Positions 7,239-15,809 are shown, numbered from the stretch's first letter. The stretch is 16,288 nt of DNA from an uncultured Frankineae bacterium (GCA_902805805.1 CADCUE010000046.1:1-16288); one strand, 5' to 3'. Numbers and translations are program-made. The notes: generated by a model from the letters alone, not told the origin.

Positions 7239-8396
7239 ATGGCACGGACGGCCGACACCGGCGGCGAGACCAAGCCCGGTCCGAGCGGTGCGGAGCAGAA
7301 GGTCTCGACGCGGCCGGAGACGGCCACCGTCGCCGGCCCCCGCACGGGCCTGCGCCGGCTGTGGCCCGGCTCGACGCTGCTGCAGCACTCGCTGCTCATG
7401 CTGCTCGCCTTCGTCGGGATGATGCTGCTCATCGAGACGGTCGACCCGTTCCGGGTCTCGCAGCTGGCGAGCATGGCCTACTACGTGCCGGCGGTGGCCG
7501 GGCTGACGCTGCTGACCGGGATCAACGGCCAGATCTCCCTCGGCCACGGCGGGCTGATGGCGGTCGCCGGCTACACCACGGCGGTGCTGCTCGAGAAGTT
7601 CGAGGGGCTGCCGTTCGTGGTCGTCCTGCTCGTCGCGGTCGTCGTCACCGCCGTCGTCGGGGTCGTGGTCGGCGCGGCCGCCTCCCGGTTGCACGGTCCC
7701 TACCTCGCCGGCGCGACGCTGGCCTTCGCCGTCGGCCTGCCCGGCATCGCGCTCTACTTCGAGGAGGAGCTCGGCGGCGAGCAGGGCCTGCGCGTGAGCC
7801 CGCCGGACGCGCCCGGGTGGTTCGACGACGTCATCTTCTTCATCACCGGCGCGGACATGAGCGGCACGAAGTACCTCGCCTACCTCGGCTGGATCCTGGC
7901 GCTGCTCGTGCTGCTGCTGCTGTCCAACCTGCTCAAGAGCCGCTACGGCCGGGTGTGGCGGGCGGTCCGCGACGACGAGGTCGCCGCCGAGCTGGCCGGC
8001 ATCAACCTGGGCCGCGCCCGGGTGCTGGCCTTCGTCGTCAGCGCCGTGTGCGCGGGTGTGGCCGGATCGATGCTCGCGGTCGTCGCCCGGCTCGTCGCCC
8101 CGTCGAGCTTCACCGTCACGCTGTCGATCTTCCTGCTCGTCGCCATCGTCGTCGGCGGTCTCGGCAGCCTGGTCGGCGCCCTGATCGGCAGCGCTCTGCT
8201 GGTGTTCCTCGTGCCGTTCGTGACCGACCGGGGGCTCGACGCCGGGCTCAACTCCGCGCAGGCCGCCAACTTCGCCCCGCTCGTGTTCGGCATCTTCCTG
8301 GTGGTGGTCATGCTCGCGGCGCCGCAGGGGATCGTCGGGACCATCCGGACGCGGTGGCTGACGAGCCGGGCCACTCGGGCGCGGACCCGGGCCTGA
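7239..8396 (+). CDS. LivM-type branched-chain ABC transporter permease
   Basis: This is the second permease, 385 residues from ATG 7239, with GGAGGG 6 bases upstream and one base after the LivH-type stop. The first 48 or so residues are a polar, Thr/Gly/Glu-rich cytoplasmic extension, after which about nine to ten hydrophobic segments follow. Family markers are LTGINGQISLGHGG (a strongly conserved LivM motif), the coupling loop GRVWRAVRDDEVAAELAGINL, and GGLGSLVGALIGSALLVFL near the C-terminus. It ends in a short basic tail. The N-terminal extension matches a similar tendency in the LivG-type ATPase of this operon; whether the two contact each other is unknown. Substrate choice is set mainly by the binding protein, so this sequence does not reveal what is imported. 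Confidence 0.94.
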   Translation: MARTADTGGETKPGPSGAEQKVSTRPETATVAGPRTGLRRLWPGSTLLQHSLLMLLAFVGMMLLIETVDPFRVSQLASMAYYVPAVAGLTLLTGINGQISLGHGGLMAVAGYTTAVLLEKFEGLPFVVVLLVAVVVTAVVGVVVGAAASRLHGPYLAGATLAFAVGLPGIALYFEEELGGEQGLRVSPPDAPGWFDDVIFFITGADMSGTKYLAYLGWILALLVLLLLSNLLKSRYGRVWRAVRDDEVAAELAGINLGRARVLAFVVSAVCAGVAGSMLAVVARLVAPSSFTVTLSIFLLVAIVVGGLGSLVGALIGSALLVFLVPFVTDRGLDAGLNSAQAANFAPLVFGIFLVVVMLAAPQGIVGTIRTRWLTSRATRARTRA

Positions 8397-8400
8397 GAGG

Positions 8401-8411
8401 CAGGTCACAGT
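8401..8411 (+). promoter_or_regulatory. CAGGTCACAGT motif before the binding-protein gene
   Basis: This 11-mer starts 5 bases after the LivM-type stop. It matches CAGGTCATAGT at 4658-4668 in front of the first gene of the transporter at 10 of 11 positions. Repetition of the motif in the two leader regions suggests a shared regulator or promoter element, although GGTCAC alone is common in this GC-rich DNA. Confidence 0.3.
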
Positions 8412-8423
8412 CGACTCACGATG

Positions 8424-8455
8424 CGTGCCGATGTTCGATCGGGAGCCTCGGCACG
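8424..8455 (+). terminator. Hairpin between permease and binding-protein genes
   Basis: An 8-base perfect stem, CGTGCCGA (8424-8431) with TCGGCACG (8448-8455), encloses a 16-base loop. It lies in the 108-base gap between the permease stop and the binding-protein GTG. No T-run follows, as is usual in high-GC genomes. It could be a partial terminator, or an mRNA-stabilising stem that lets the binding protein be made in excess over the membrane parts. Confidence 0.4.
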
Positions 8456-8504
8456 GGCAGGATCAGACGACCGGCGCACACCGGGTCCGAACAGGAGGAG
8501 CTAC

Positions 8505-9845
8505 GTGAGGATTTCCAAGGGTCGCCCGGTGACGCGGGCGCTGGTCGCTGTGGTGGGCGCGTCGCTGTTCGCGACCGCCTGCGGTGCCGGCCAGAGCAAC
8601 GACGGCGAGTCCGCCGGCGGGAGCGCCGCCGAGGTCGAGGGCGACACGACCGGCATCACCGACGACTCCATCAAGCTCGGCACCCACATGCCGCTCACCG
8701 GTCCGGCGGCTCCGGGCTACTCCGAGATCCCCGACGGCCACAAGGCGTACTTCGACTACGTCAACGCCAACGGCGGCGCGTGCGACCGGGAGATCGAGTA
8801 CGTCGTCCGTGACGACGGCTACAACCCCACCAACACCACGAACGTCGTCAACCAGCTGGTGCTCAAGGACCAGGTCTTCGCGCTCTACGCCGGGCTGGGC
8901 ACGCCGACGCACTCGGCGGTGCTCGACTTCATGACCGACGAGAAGGTCCCCGACCTGTTCGTGTCCTCGGGGTCCAAGAACTGGAACCAGCCGAAGGAGA
9001 ACCCCTACACCTTCGGCTGGCAGCCCGACTACACCGTCGAGGGCAAGATCGTCGGCCAGTACATCAAGGAGAACTTCCCGAAGGCCAAGATCGGGCTGTT
9101 CCTCCAGGCGGACGAGCTCGGCCGCGACGGCGCGGAGGGCATCAAGAAGTACGTCGAGGACCAGATCGTCGCGGAGGTCACGTACACGCCGGGCAACACC
9201 GACGTCGGCGCGCAGGTCGGCGAGCTGCAGAACAAGAAGGCCGACTTCGTCGTCGGCTTCAACATCCCGGCCTACACCGCCCTCACCCACCTGACCGCGC
9301 AGCGGCTGAACTACAAGCCGCAGTGGTTCCACTCCAACGTCGGCTCCGACGCCTCGCTCATCGGCGGTCTGCTGTCGCGGGTCGCTCCCGGCACGGACCC
9401 GGCGCAGGCCCTGCAGGGCACCCTCACCACGCAGTACATCCCCGGCATCGAGAACGACGGCGACCCGTGGGTCGAGCTGTGGAAGAAGGTCTGGGAGGAG
9501 CACGGCACGAAGGAGCCGCTGAGCAACTTCCGCATCTACGGCATGTCCGGCGCCTACAACATGGTCAGCGCGCTGCTCGCCTCGTGCGACAACCTGAACC
9601 GCGAGGCGATCGTCAAGGCGGTCGAGGAGCAGGGCTCCGACTTCAAGGGCCCGTGGTTCGCCCCGATGGAGTACAGCGCCGAGAGCCACCGCGGCATCAC
9701 CGGTCTGAAGGTCGTCCAGATCGAGGGCGGCAAGCCGGTCGAGAAGTCCGGGGTGCTCACCACCGACTCCGCTGAGGGCGAGATCGTCCCCTACGAGGAA
9801 GACCCCTTCACGCCCACCGAGGACGGCCTGCCCGACATCGGCTAG
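8505..9845 (+). CDS. Branched-chain-type ABC substrate-binding lipoprotein
   Basis: GTG 8505 is chosen because a near-perfect AGGAGGAG lies 4 bases upstream. The in-frame ATG at 8421 would add 28 polar residues before the signal peptide. The 446-residue product starts with a lipoprotein signal: basic RISKGRPVTR, a hydrophobic core, then FATAC with Cys26 as the lipidated residue, followed by a Gly/Ser/Glu-rich linker. The mature part is a type I periplasmic-binding (Leu/Ile/Val, ANF-receptor-like) fold, with IKLGTHMPLTGPAAPGY as the first strand and ligand loop, then DDGYNP and YAGLGTPTHSAV. It should capture a ligand outside the membrane and hand it to the LivH/LivM-type pore. The ligand may be a branched-chain amino acid, but this family also binds amides, urea and aromatic or other carboxylic acids. 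Confidence 0.93.
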   Translation: MRISKGRPVTRALVAVVGASLFATACGAGQSNDGESAGGSAAEVEGDTTGITDDSIKLGTHMPLTGPAAPGYSEIPDGHKAYFDYVNANGGACDREIEYVVRDDGYNPTNTTNVVNQLVLKDQVFALYAGLGTPTHSAVLDFMTDEKVPDLFVSSGSKNWNQPKENPYTFGWQPDYTVEGKIVGQYIKENFPKAKIGLFLQADELGRDGAEGIKKYVEDQIVAEVTYTPGNTDVGAQVGELQNKKADFVVGFNIPAYTALTHLTAQRLNYKPQWFHSNVGSDASLIGGLLSRVAPGTDPAQALQGTLTTQYIPGIENDGDPWVELWKKVWEEHGTKEPLSNFRIYGMSGAYNMVSALLASCDNLNREAIVKAVEEQGSDFKGPWFAPMEYSAESHRGITGLKVVQIEGGKPVEKSGVLTTDSAEGEIVPYEEDPFTPTEDGLPDIG

Positions 9846-9858
9846 GCCCTGCTCGCGA

Positions 9859-9897
9859 CCGGTGGCGGTCGGTCCTGCCCGGACCGGCCGCCACCGG
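9859..9897 (+). terminator. Strong hairpin terminator after the transporter operon
   Basis: A 17-base stem (9859-9875 with 9881-9897) closes a 5-base TGCCC loop. All positions pair, one as a G-T wobble, giving an extremely stable GC-rich hairpin 13 bases after the binding-protein stop. There is no T-tract, which is typical of actinobacterial terminators. It should separate the transporter operon from the acyl-CoA ligase gene. Confidence 0.85.
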
Positions 9898-9969
9898 CAT
9901 GTGCGCACACCGCCCCCCGTCGGGGAGACTGGTGTGACCCGCCCCACGTCCAGCCCCGGAGGAACGCCC

Positions 9970-11496
<1,527 letters not shown>

Positions 11497-11515
11497 GCCG
11501 GGAAGCGGTCACGCC

Positions 11516-11521
11516 TACGCT
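11516..11521 (+). promoter_or_regulatory. Possible -10 box for a leaderless tsaB transcript
   Basis: TACGCT fits the actinobacterial TAnnnT -10 consensus. It ends 6 bases before the tsaB GTG at 11528, so transcription would begin at or next to the start codon. There is no Shine-Dalgarno sequence before the GTG, which agrees with leaderless translation. No good -35 is visible. Confidence 0.5.
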
Positions 11522-11527
11522 CGTCGG

Positions 11528-12208
11528 GTGCTCGTCCTCGGTCTCGACACGTCCTCGCCGGCGGTGTCGGCGTCCCTGGTCCGCCTGGACGCCGACACCG
11601 CGCAGACCGTCGCGGAGTCGGTCGTCGTCGACGCCCGACGGCACGGCGAGCTGCTCGCGCTCGGCGTGCGCAGCGTGCTGGAGGGGACGCCGGTCGCCGC
11701 GGTCGCCGCGGTGGTGGTGGGCCTGGGACCCGGGCCGTTCACCGGTCTGCGGGTGGGGCTGATGACCGCTGCCGGCCTGTCCGACGCGCTCGGCGTCCCC
11801 GCGTACGGCGTCTGCTCGCTCGACGCCGTCGGTGCCGGTCCGCGGGTGGTCGTCACGGACGCCCGTCGGCGGGAGGTCTACTGGGCGCGCTACGACCAGG
11901 CCGGCGAGCGGGTCGAGGGACCTGCGGTCGAGCGGCCGGCCGAGCTCGCCGAGCGGCTGCGCGGCTCGACGCTGCGGCTCGTGGGCGCCGGCGCGGTCCT
12001 GCACCGGGCCGCCCTCGACGGCCTGGAGGTCGACGACACGGGGCCCTACCCGAGCGCCCCCGCGCTGGTCGCCCGGGCGGCGGCGCGGGTGCGGGCCGGC
12101 GCGCCGCCGGACGCGCTGACGCCGCTGTACCTGCGCCGGCCCGACGCGCTGGAGCCGGGCACTCCCAAGACGGTGACGGCGGGTGGGCGGCGGGGAGCGG
12201 GCGCGTGA
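11528..12208 (+). CDS. tsaB: tRNA t6A37 biosynthesis protein TsaB
   Basis: This 226-residue protein is the ASKHA-fold partner that dimerises with TsaD in making threonylcarbamoyladenosine on ANN-decoding tRNAs. It opens with LVLGLDTSSPAVSASL, the classic N-terminal strand-turn of TsaB. It then has GLGPGPFTGLRVGL at 65-78, PAYGVCSLDA, and DARRREVYWARYD at 111-123, all diagnostic of the family. Length is normal for actinobacterial TsaB. The GTG start lacks a ribosome site but has a TACGCT box 6 bases upstream. The gap from the CoA ligase stop is 31 bases. Its stop overlaps the next GTG as GTGA. The tsaE partner lies about 7 kb upstream, beyond the transporter and ligase genes, whereas these genes are close together in relatives such as mycobacteria. 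Confidence 0.95.
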   Translation: MLVLGLDTSSPAVSASLVRLDADTAQTVAESVVVDARRHGELLALGVRSVLEGTPVAAVAAVVVGLGPGPFTGLRVGLMTAAGLSDALGVPAYGVCSLDAVGAGPRVVVTDARRREVYWARYDQAGERVEGPAVERPAELAERLRGSTLRLVGAGAVLHRAALDGLEVDDTGPYPSAPALVARAAARVRAGAPPDALTPLYLRRPDALEPGTPKTVTAGGRRGAGA

Positions 12209-12762
12209 GCGACACCCCGATCTGGCTGGACGCCTTCCCGCACGACTTCGAGGTCGCGCACGAGCGCACGCTGCGCGGGCTGTCGAAGGTCCCCGAGCGC
12301 GTCTACTACCCCGGCGCCCGTCGTGACGGCGGCCGCGACGGCGCCTGGCTGCGCATCCGGGCCGGCAACGGCCGGGTGTGGACGGGGGTGTTCGCCAGCC
12401 GGCTCGAGGCCGGGCGCCTGTCGCTCATCGCGTCCTGGCCGCAGCCGTCCACGCTGTTCGTGTCCGTGGGCGACGGGCCCTACCTGGTGCGCACCGACGA
12501 CCCCGACGACTGGACCCGCCTGGACCGGCCGACGGTCCGCGGGTTCGACCCGGCGTCGGACCTCGGCCTGTGCCTGCTGCTCGACGACGACCGGCTGTCG
12601 GCCTACGACGCCCAGGGGCTGGCCTGGGAGAGCGACCACCTCGGACCCGACGCCGCCTGGCTGGGCCGGCTCGACCAGGAGGTGCACCTGCGGGCGGGCG
12701 AGCAGCTGCACCGCGTCTGCCTGCGGACGGGCAGCACGGTCACCGAGCGCGCGTCCTGGTGA
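12205..12762 (+). CDS. Uncharacterised soluble protein between tsaB and rimI
   Basis: I cannot assign a function to this 185-residue protein. It starts at GTG 12205 (GTGA overlap with the tsaB stop) and its TGA overlaps the rimI start in the same way, so it is locked into the operon. There is no signal peptide, membrane segment or recognisable catalytic motif. It is rich in Asp, Arg and Trp. The pattern of short hydrophobic strands broken by DxxG or DD turns (FVSVGDGPYLVR, then LCLLLDDDRLSAYDAQGLAWESD) suggests an all-beta fold such as part of a propeller or sandwich, but this is inference. Codon use looks like that of its neighbours, with strong G or C in third positions, and the whole frame is open, so it is probably a real gene. 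It could act with the t6A machinery or simply share its transcript. Confidence 0.75.
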   Translation: MSDTPIWLDAFPHDFEVAHERTLRGLSKVPERVYYPGARRDGGRDGAWLRIRAGNGRVWTGVFASRLEAGRLSLIASWPQPSTLFVSVGDGPYLVRTDDPDDWTRLDRPTVRGFDPASDLGLCLLLDDDRLSAYDAQGLAWESDHLGPDAAWLGRLDQEVHLRAGEQLHRVCLRTGSTVTERASW

Positions 12763-13208
12763 CCGGGCCCGTCCGCCTCGAGCGGATGCGGTGGTGGCAC
12801 ATCGCGGCCCTGATGCCCGTGGAGCGCGAGCTGTTCGCCCCCGAGCCGTGGACCGAGCGGCTGTTCTGGTCCGAGCTGGCCCAGGTCGACACCCGCCACT
12901 ACCTCGTGGCCCTGCGCGGGGACGAGGTCGTGGGGTACGCCGGGCTGTGCGACTACCCCGACGAGGCGTTCGTGCAGACGATCGCCGTCGCGCCGGCCGC
13001 CCGGGGCACCGGTCTCGGGTCGCGGCTGCTCACCGCGCTGCTCGAGGAGGCCGACCGGCGCGGGCAGCGGACCGTCAGCCTGGAGGTGCGCGCCGACAAC
13101 GCGGCGGCGCAGCGGCTGTACGACCGGCACGGCTTCACCCGCACCGGGGTCCGGCGGGGCTACTACTCCGGCGGCGTCGACGCCCTCGTGCTCACCCGCC
13201 GCTCCTGA
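12759..13208 (+). CDS. rimI: Ribosomal-protein-alanine N-acetyltransferase RimI
   Basis: This 149-residue single-domain GNAT enzyme would transfer acetyl from acetyl-CoA to protein N-termini, classically ribosomal protein bS18. GNAT motif A is clear: VQTIAVAPAARGTGLGSRLL, with the CoA pyrophosphate loop RGTGLG at 82-87. It is followed by motif B, EVRADNAAAQRLYDRHGF, and the RimI-type ending with a YYSGGVDALVL strand. The N-terminal FAPEPWTERLFWSEL is also typical of RimI. The start is GTG 12759, sharing GTGA with the preceding gene. Its position between tsaB and tsaD is the usual actinobacterial order and supports the name over other GNATs. A 139-base gap follows before tsaD. Confidence 0.92.
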   Translation: MTGPVRLERMRWWHIAALMPVERELFAPEPWTERLFWSELAQVDTRHYLVALRGDEVVGYAGLCDYPDEAFVQTIAVAPAARGTGLGSRLLTALLEEADRRGQRTVSLEVRADNAAAQRLYDRHGFTRTGVRRGYYSGGVDALVLTRRS

Positions 13209-13261
13209 GGCTCCGGCCGGCCCGCACGTCCCACCGTCCACCTCGGTGCGCCGCCGGGCTC

Positions 13262-13284
13262 CGCACGCTCGCCGCACGCGTGCG
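13262..13284 (+). other. GC-rich inverted repeat between rimI and tsaD
   Basis: CGCACGC (13262-13268) pairs with GCGTGCG (13278-13284) around a 9-base loop. The overlapping 12-mer CGCACGCGTGCG (13273-13284) is itself a perfect palindrome. It lies 53 bases after the rimI stop in the only gap within this operon. It might be a weak terminator or a chance structure in GC-rich DNA. Confidence 0.3.
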
Positions 13285-13335
13285 AGGCAGCGCCGGTCGA
13301 CGACCTGGACGGCGAAGCGTCCGCCCGGCGCTCCG

Positions 13336-13341
13336 TAGGCT
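13336..13341 (+). promoter_or_regulatory. Possible -10 box for a leaderless tsaD transcript
   Basis: TAGGCT fits TAnnnT and ends exactly 6 bases before the tsaD GTG at 13348. This is the same geometry as the TACGCT box before tsaB. No Shine-Dalgarno site precedes the GTG. A matching -35 is not obvious. Confidence 0.5.
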
Positions 13342-13347
13342 GACCGG

Positions 13348-14382
13348 GTGCGCAACGAGCCGCTGGTCCTCGGCATCGAGACGTCCTGCGACGAGACCGG
13401 CGTCGGTGTCGTGCGCGGGACGACGCTGCTGGCCGACGCCGTCGCGAGCAGCGTGGACGAGCACGCGCGCTTCGGCGGGGTGGTGCCCGAGGTCGCCTCG
13501 CGGGCGCACCTCGAGGCCATGGTCCCGACCGTCCGCCGCGCCCTGGACACCGCCGGAGTGCGGCTGGGCGATCTCGACGCGGTCGCGGTGACGTCCGGAC
13601 CGGGTCTGGCCGGCGCGCTGCTGGTCGGCGTCGCGGCCGCCAAGGCCTACGCCCTGGCCCTGGACGTGCCGCTCTACGGCGTCAACCACCTCGCCGCCCA
13701 CGTGGCGGTGGACGTGCTGGAGCACGGGCCGCTGCCGCAGCCGGCCATCGCGGTGCTCGTGTCCGGCGGGCACTCGAGCATCCTGCGCGTCGACGACGTC
13801 ACGGCGACGCTGGAGCCGCTGGGCGCGACCGTCGACGACGCGGCCGGCGAGGCGTTCGACAAGGTGGCCCGCCTGCTGGGCCTGGGCTTCCCCGGCGGTC
13901 CGGTCGTGGACCGGACCGCCCGCGACGGTGACCGCCACGCCATCGCGTTCCCGCGCTCGATGCTGCGGGACCCGTCGTACGACGTGTCGTTCAGCGGTCT
14001 CAAGACGGCCGTGGCCCGCTGGGTCGAGGCGCGGCAGGCCGCCGGCGAGGCGGTCCCGGTCGCGGACGTCTGCGCGAGCTTCCAGGAGGCGGTCGTGGAC
14101 GTCCTCACCGCCAAGGCGGTGCGCGCCTGCACCGAGTCGGGGATCGCGCACCTGCTGCTCGGCGGCGGCGTCGCGGCGAACTCCCGGCTGCGCGCGCTCG
14201 CGCAGCAGCGGTGCGAGGCCGCCGGCATCGCGCTGCGCGTCCCGCGGCCCGGGCTGTGCACCGACAACGGCGCCATGGTGGCCGCGCTCGGCAGCCGCCT
14301 GCTGGCCGCCGGGGTGGCGGCGAGCCCGCTGGACCTGCCCGCGGACAGCGCCATGGACGTGCGCGAGGTCGTGAGCGCCTGA
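13348..14382 (+). CDS. tsaD: tRNA N6-threonylcarbamoyladenosine transferase TsaD
   Basis: TsaD (Gcp/Kae1/YgjD family) moves the threonylcarbamoyl group from its AMP conjugate to A37 of tRNA. The 344-residue product has normal length. Signature features are [13 protein letters not shown] at 8-20, the metal-binding NHLAAH with His114 and His118, LVSGGHSS at 137-144, [18 protein letters not shown] at 163-180, SFSGLKTAV near 214-222, [12 protein letters not shown] near 271-282, and the third metal ligand Asp306 in CTDNGAM. All catalytic and metal-binding residues are present. The GTG at 13348 is preceded by a TAGGCT box and no ribosome site. Its TGA overlaps a CTG that is the likely start of the membrane protein downstream. 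Confidence 0.97.
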   Translation: MRNEPLVLGIETSCDETGVGVVRGTTLLADAVASSVDEHARFGGVVPEVASRAHLEAMVPTVRRALDTAGVRLGDLDAVAVTSGPGLAGALLVGVAAAKAYALALDVPLYGVNHLAAHVAVDVLEHGPLPQPAIAVLVSGGHSSILRVDDVTATLEPLGATVDDAAGEAFDKVARLLGLGFPGGPVVDRTARDGDRHAIAFPRSMLRDPSYDVSFSGLKTAVARWVEARQAAGEAVPVADVCASFQEAVVDVLTAKAVRACTESGIAHLLLGGGVAANSRLRALAQQRCEAAGIALRVPRPGLCTDNGAMVAALGSRLLAAGVAASPLDLPADSAMDVREVVSA

Positions 14383-15305
14383 CCGCGGTCCTGCTCCTGC
14401 TGGCGGCGGCGGCGCTGCTGGTGGCCGGAGCGGAGCTGTTCGTCGAGAACGCGGCGGCCGTGGCGGGTGGACTGGGCGTGAGCGTCCTGGCGGTCGCCGT
14501 GCTGCTCGCCGGCGCCGAGCCCGAGGAGCTGCTCACCGCCGTGCTGGCCTCCGCCTCGGGCCGACCGGGGCTGGCCGCCGGGGACGCCCTGGGCGCCAAC
14601 CTCACCATGCTCACCGCGGTCGTCGGCCTCGCCGCCCTCCTGCGCCCGCTGCCCGTGGGGCGGCGGGTGCGGCTGTACGCCGTCGGCGCGTCCGTCGGCG
14701 GCGCGGCGGCGGTGCTCACCCTGCTCGACGGGTCCGTCGGCCGCGTCGAGGGCGGGCTGCTCGTGCTCGCCTACGTCCTGCTCGTGGCCGGTGTGTGGCG
14801 CCGGGAACGGACGCCTCCGGCCGTCGGGGAGCTGGCCGAGCTGGCCGAGGACGGTGCGGGTCCTGGGCGAGCGCCGGTGGTGGCGCTGCTGCTCTTGGTC
14901 GCCGGCCTGGCCGTGATGACCGCCGGCGGCGCGGCGGCCGTGGAAGGGGCGACCCGGCTGGTCGACGCGCTGGACCGGACCGACGAGGCGGTGGGGCTGG
15001 TGGTCCTGGGCCTCGCGACGACGGCCGAGCTGTTCGCGCTGGTGCTCGCCGCGGCCCGCCGCGGGGTCGAGGAGGTGGCGGTGGCAGCGGTCGTGGGCAG
15101 CGCGGCGTACAACTCGACCATGACGCTGGGCGCCGCGGCGGTGGTCGCTCCGCTGCACGTCGACGGGCTGCTGCTGCCGGCCGTCGCCGCGGCCGCTCTG
15201 CCGCTCGCAGTCGTCGCCCTGAGCCGGTCGGGCCGGCTGGGCCGGGGCGCCGGCGCCGGACTGGTCCTGGCGTACGGGTTGTTCGTGGGCCTGGTCGCGC
15301 GGTGA
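14379..15305 (+). CDS. Calcium/cation antiporter-like membrane protein (CaCA family)
   Basis: This 308-residue, very hydrophobic protein has about ten membrane segments arranged as two inverted halves. Each half has a recognisable but degenerate alpha-repeat. The first has [13 protein letters not shown] (residues 43-55) and GDALGANL (68-75). The second has TTAEL (214-218) and GSAAYN (240-245). In CaCA exchangers these correspond to G(T/S)SxPE and GSNxxN ion-binding elements. The two acidic residues, Glu47 or Glu49 and Glu217, are kept, so transport of Ca2+, Na+ or another cation is plausible, but the ion is unknown. The start is uncertain. CTG 14379 overlaps the tsaD stop as CTGA with GAGG 10 bases upstream and keeps the first membrane helix; GTG 14421 cuts that helix; GTG 14256 and GTG 14211 would overlap tsaD by over 120 bases. 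Confidence 0.8.
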   Translation: MTAVLLLLAAAALLVAGAELFVENAAAVAGGLGVSVLAVAVLLAGAEPEELLTAVLASASGRPGLAAGDALGANLTMLTAVVGLAALLRPLPVGRRVRLYAVGASVGGAAAVLTLLDGSVGRVEGGLLVLAYVLLVAGVWRRERTPPAVGELAELAEDGAGPGRAPVVALLLLVAGLAVMTAGGAAAVEGATRLVDALDRTDEAVGLVVLGLATTAELFALVLAAARRGVEEVAVAAVVGSAAYNSTMTLGAAAVVAPLHVDGLLLPAVAAAALPLAVVALSRSGRLGRGAGAGLVLAYGLFVGLVAR

Positions 15306-15315
15306 AGCCCGCCGG

Positions 15316-15344
15316 TTGTGTCGTTGGCACTCGACGGTCTAGAG
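15316..15344 (+). promoter_or_regulatory. groESL promoter
   Basis: TTGTGT (15316-15321) as -35 and TCTAGA (15338-15343) as -10 are separated by 16 bases. The -10 lies within the spacer and right half-site of the CIRCE operator, so bound HrcA would block it, as known for groES promoters in related actinobacteria. Confidence 0.6.
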
Positions 15345-15350
15345 TGCCAG
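15324..15350 (+). promoter_or_regulatory. CIRCE operator (HrcA site) upstream of groES
   Basis: TTGGCACTC (15324-15332), nine bases, then GAGTGCCAG (15342-15350) closely match the CIRCE consensus TTAGCACTC-N9-GAGTGCTAA. CIRCE is the binding site of the heat-shock repressor HrcA. The site overlaps the promoter and lies 80 bases before the groES start, so the chaperonin genes should be derepressed on heat or protein-folding stress. Confidence 0.95.
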
Positions 15351-15430
15351 CAGCAGCCAGGCACCTGACCCCCGCGACGGCAGGAGGCCCGGTCCGCTCC
15401 ATCACGTACGTCAGAGATCAGGAGGGTTCC

Positions 15431-15736
15431 GTGACCACCGCTACCAAGGTCGCCATCAAGCCGCTCGAGGACCGCATCGTGGTCCAGGCGAACGACGCCG
15501 AGAGCACCACCGCCTCCGGCCTCGTCATCCCGGACACCGCCAAGGAGAAGCCCCAGGAGGGCACCGTCCTGGCCGTGGGCCCGGGCCGCTTCGAGGACGG
15601 CAACCGCGTTCCGCTCGACGTCAAGGTCGGCGACAAGGTCCTCTACAGCAAGTACGGCGGCACCGAGGTCAAGTACGCCGGCGAGGAGTACCTCGTGCTC
15701 TCCGCCCGCGACGTGCTCGCCGTCATCGAGGGCTAG
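15431..15736 (+). CDS. groES: Co-chaperonin GroES (Hsp10)
   Basis: This 101-residue co-chaperonin caps the GroEL chamber as a seven-member ring. The start is GTG 15431, preceded by AGGAGGG at a 4-base spacing, a very strong ribosome site fitting an abundant protein. The sequence runs [11 protein letters not shown], then the mobile loop [21 protein letters not shown], then [31 protein letters not shown] and the ending [15 protein letters not shown], all standard for GroES. The mobile-loop hydrophobic tripeptide that docks into GroEL is LVI, close to the usual IVL/IVI type. It is controlled by the CIRCE element upstream and is followed by a strong hairpin before groEL. Confidence 0.98.
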   Translation: MTTATKVAIKPLEDRIVVQANDAESTTASGLVIPDTAKEKPQEGTVLAVGPGRFEDGNRVPLDVKVGDKVLYSKYGGTEVKYAGEEYLVLSARDVLAVIEG

Positions 15737-15765
15737 GCACCACCCCGAACTCCCGCACTTCCCGT

Positions 15766-15802
15766 ACGACGCCCCGGACCCCGCTCGGGGCCGGGGCGTC
15801 GT
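15766..15802 (+). terminator. Strong hairpin between groES and groEL
   Basis: A perfect 12-base stem (15766-15777 with 15791-15802) is topped, after a single-base bulge, by an inner 4-base stem CCCC/GGGG (15779-15782 with 15787-15790) and a GCTC loop. No T-run follows. It lies 29 bases after the groES stop and ends 16 bases before the groEL ATG. It may act as a partial terminator or an RNA processing/stability element that sets the GroES to GroEL ratio. Confidence 0.7.
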
Positions 15803-15809
15803 CATCTGA

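Noticed and set aside
8421..8504. ATG 8421 as the start of the substrate-binding protein
   Set aside because: It would put 28 polar residues before the lipoprotein signal peptide. GTG 8505 has an almost perfect AGGAGGAG upstream and gives a normal signal.
15351..15430. Possible riboswitch or RNA thermometer in the 80-base groES leader
   Set aside because: No conserved riboswitch core or ROSE-like element is visible, and the CIRCE site explains heat control.
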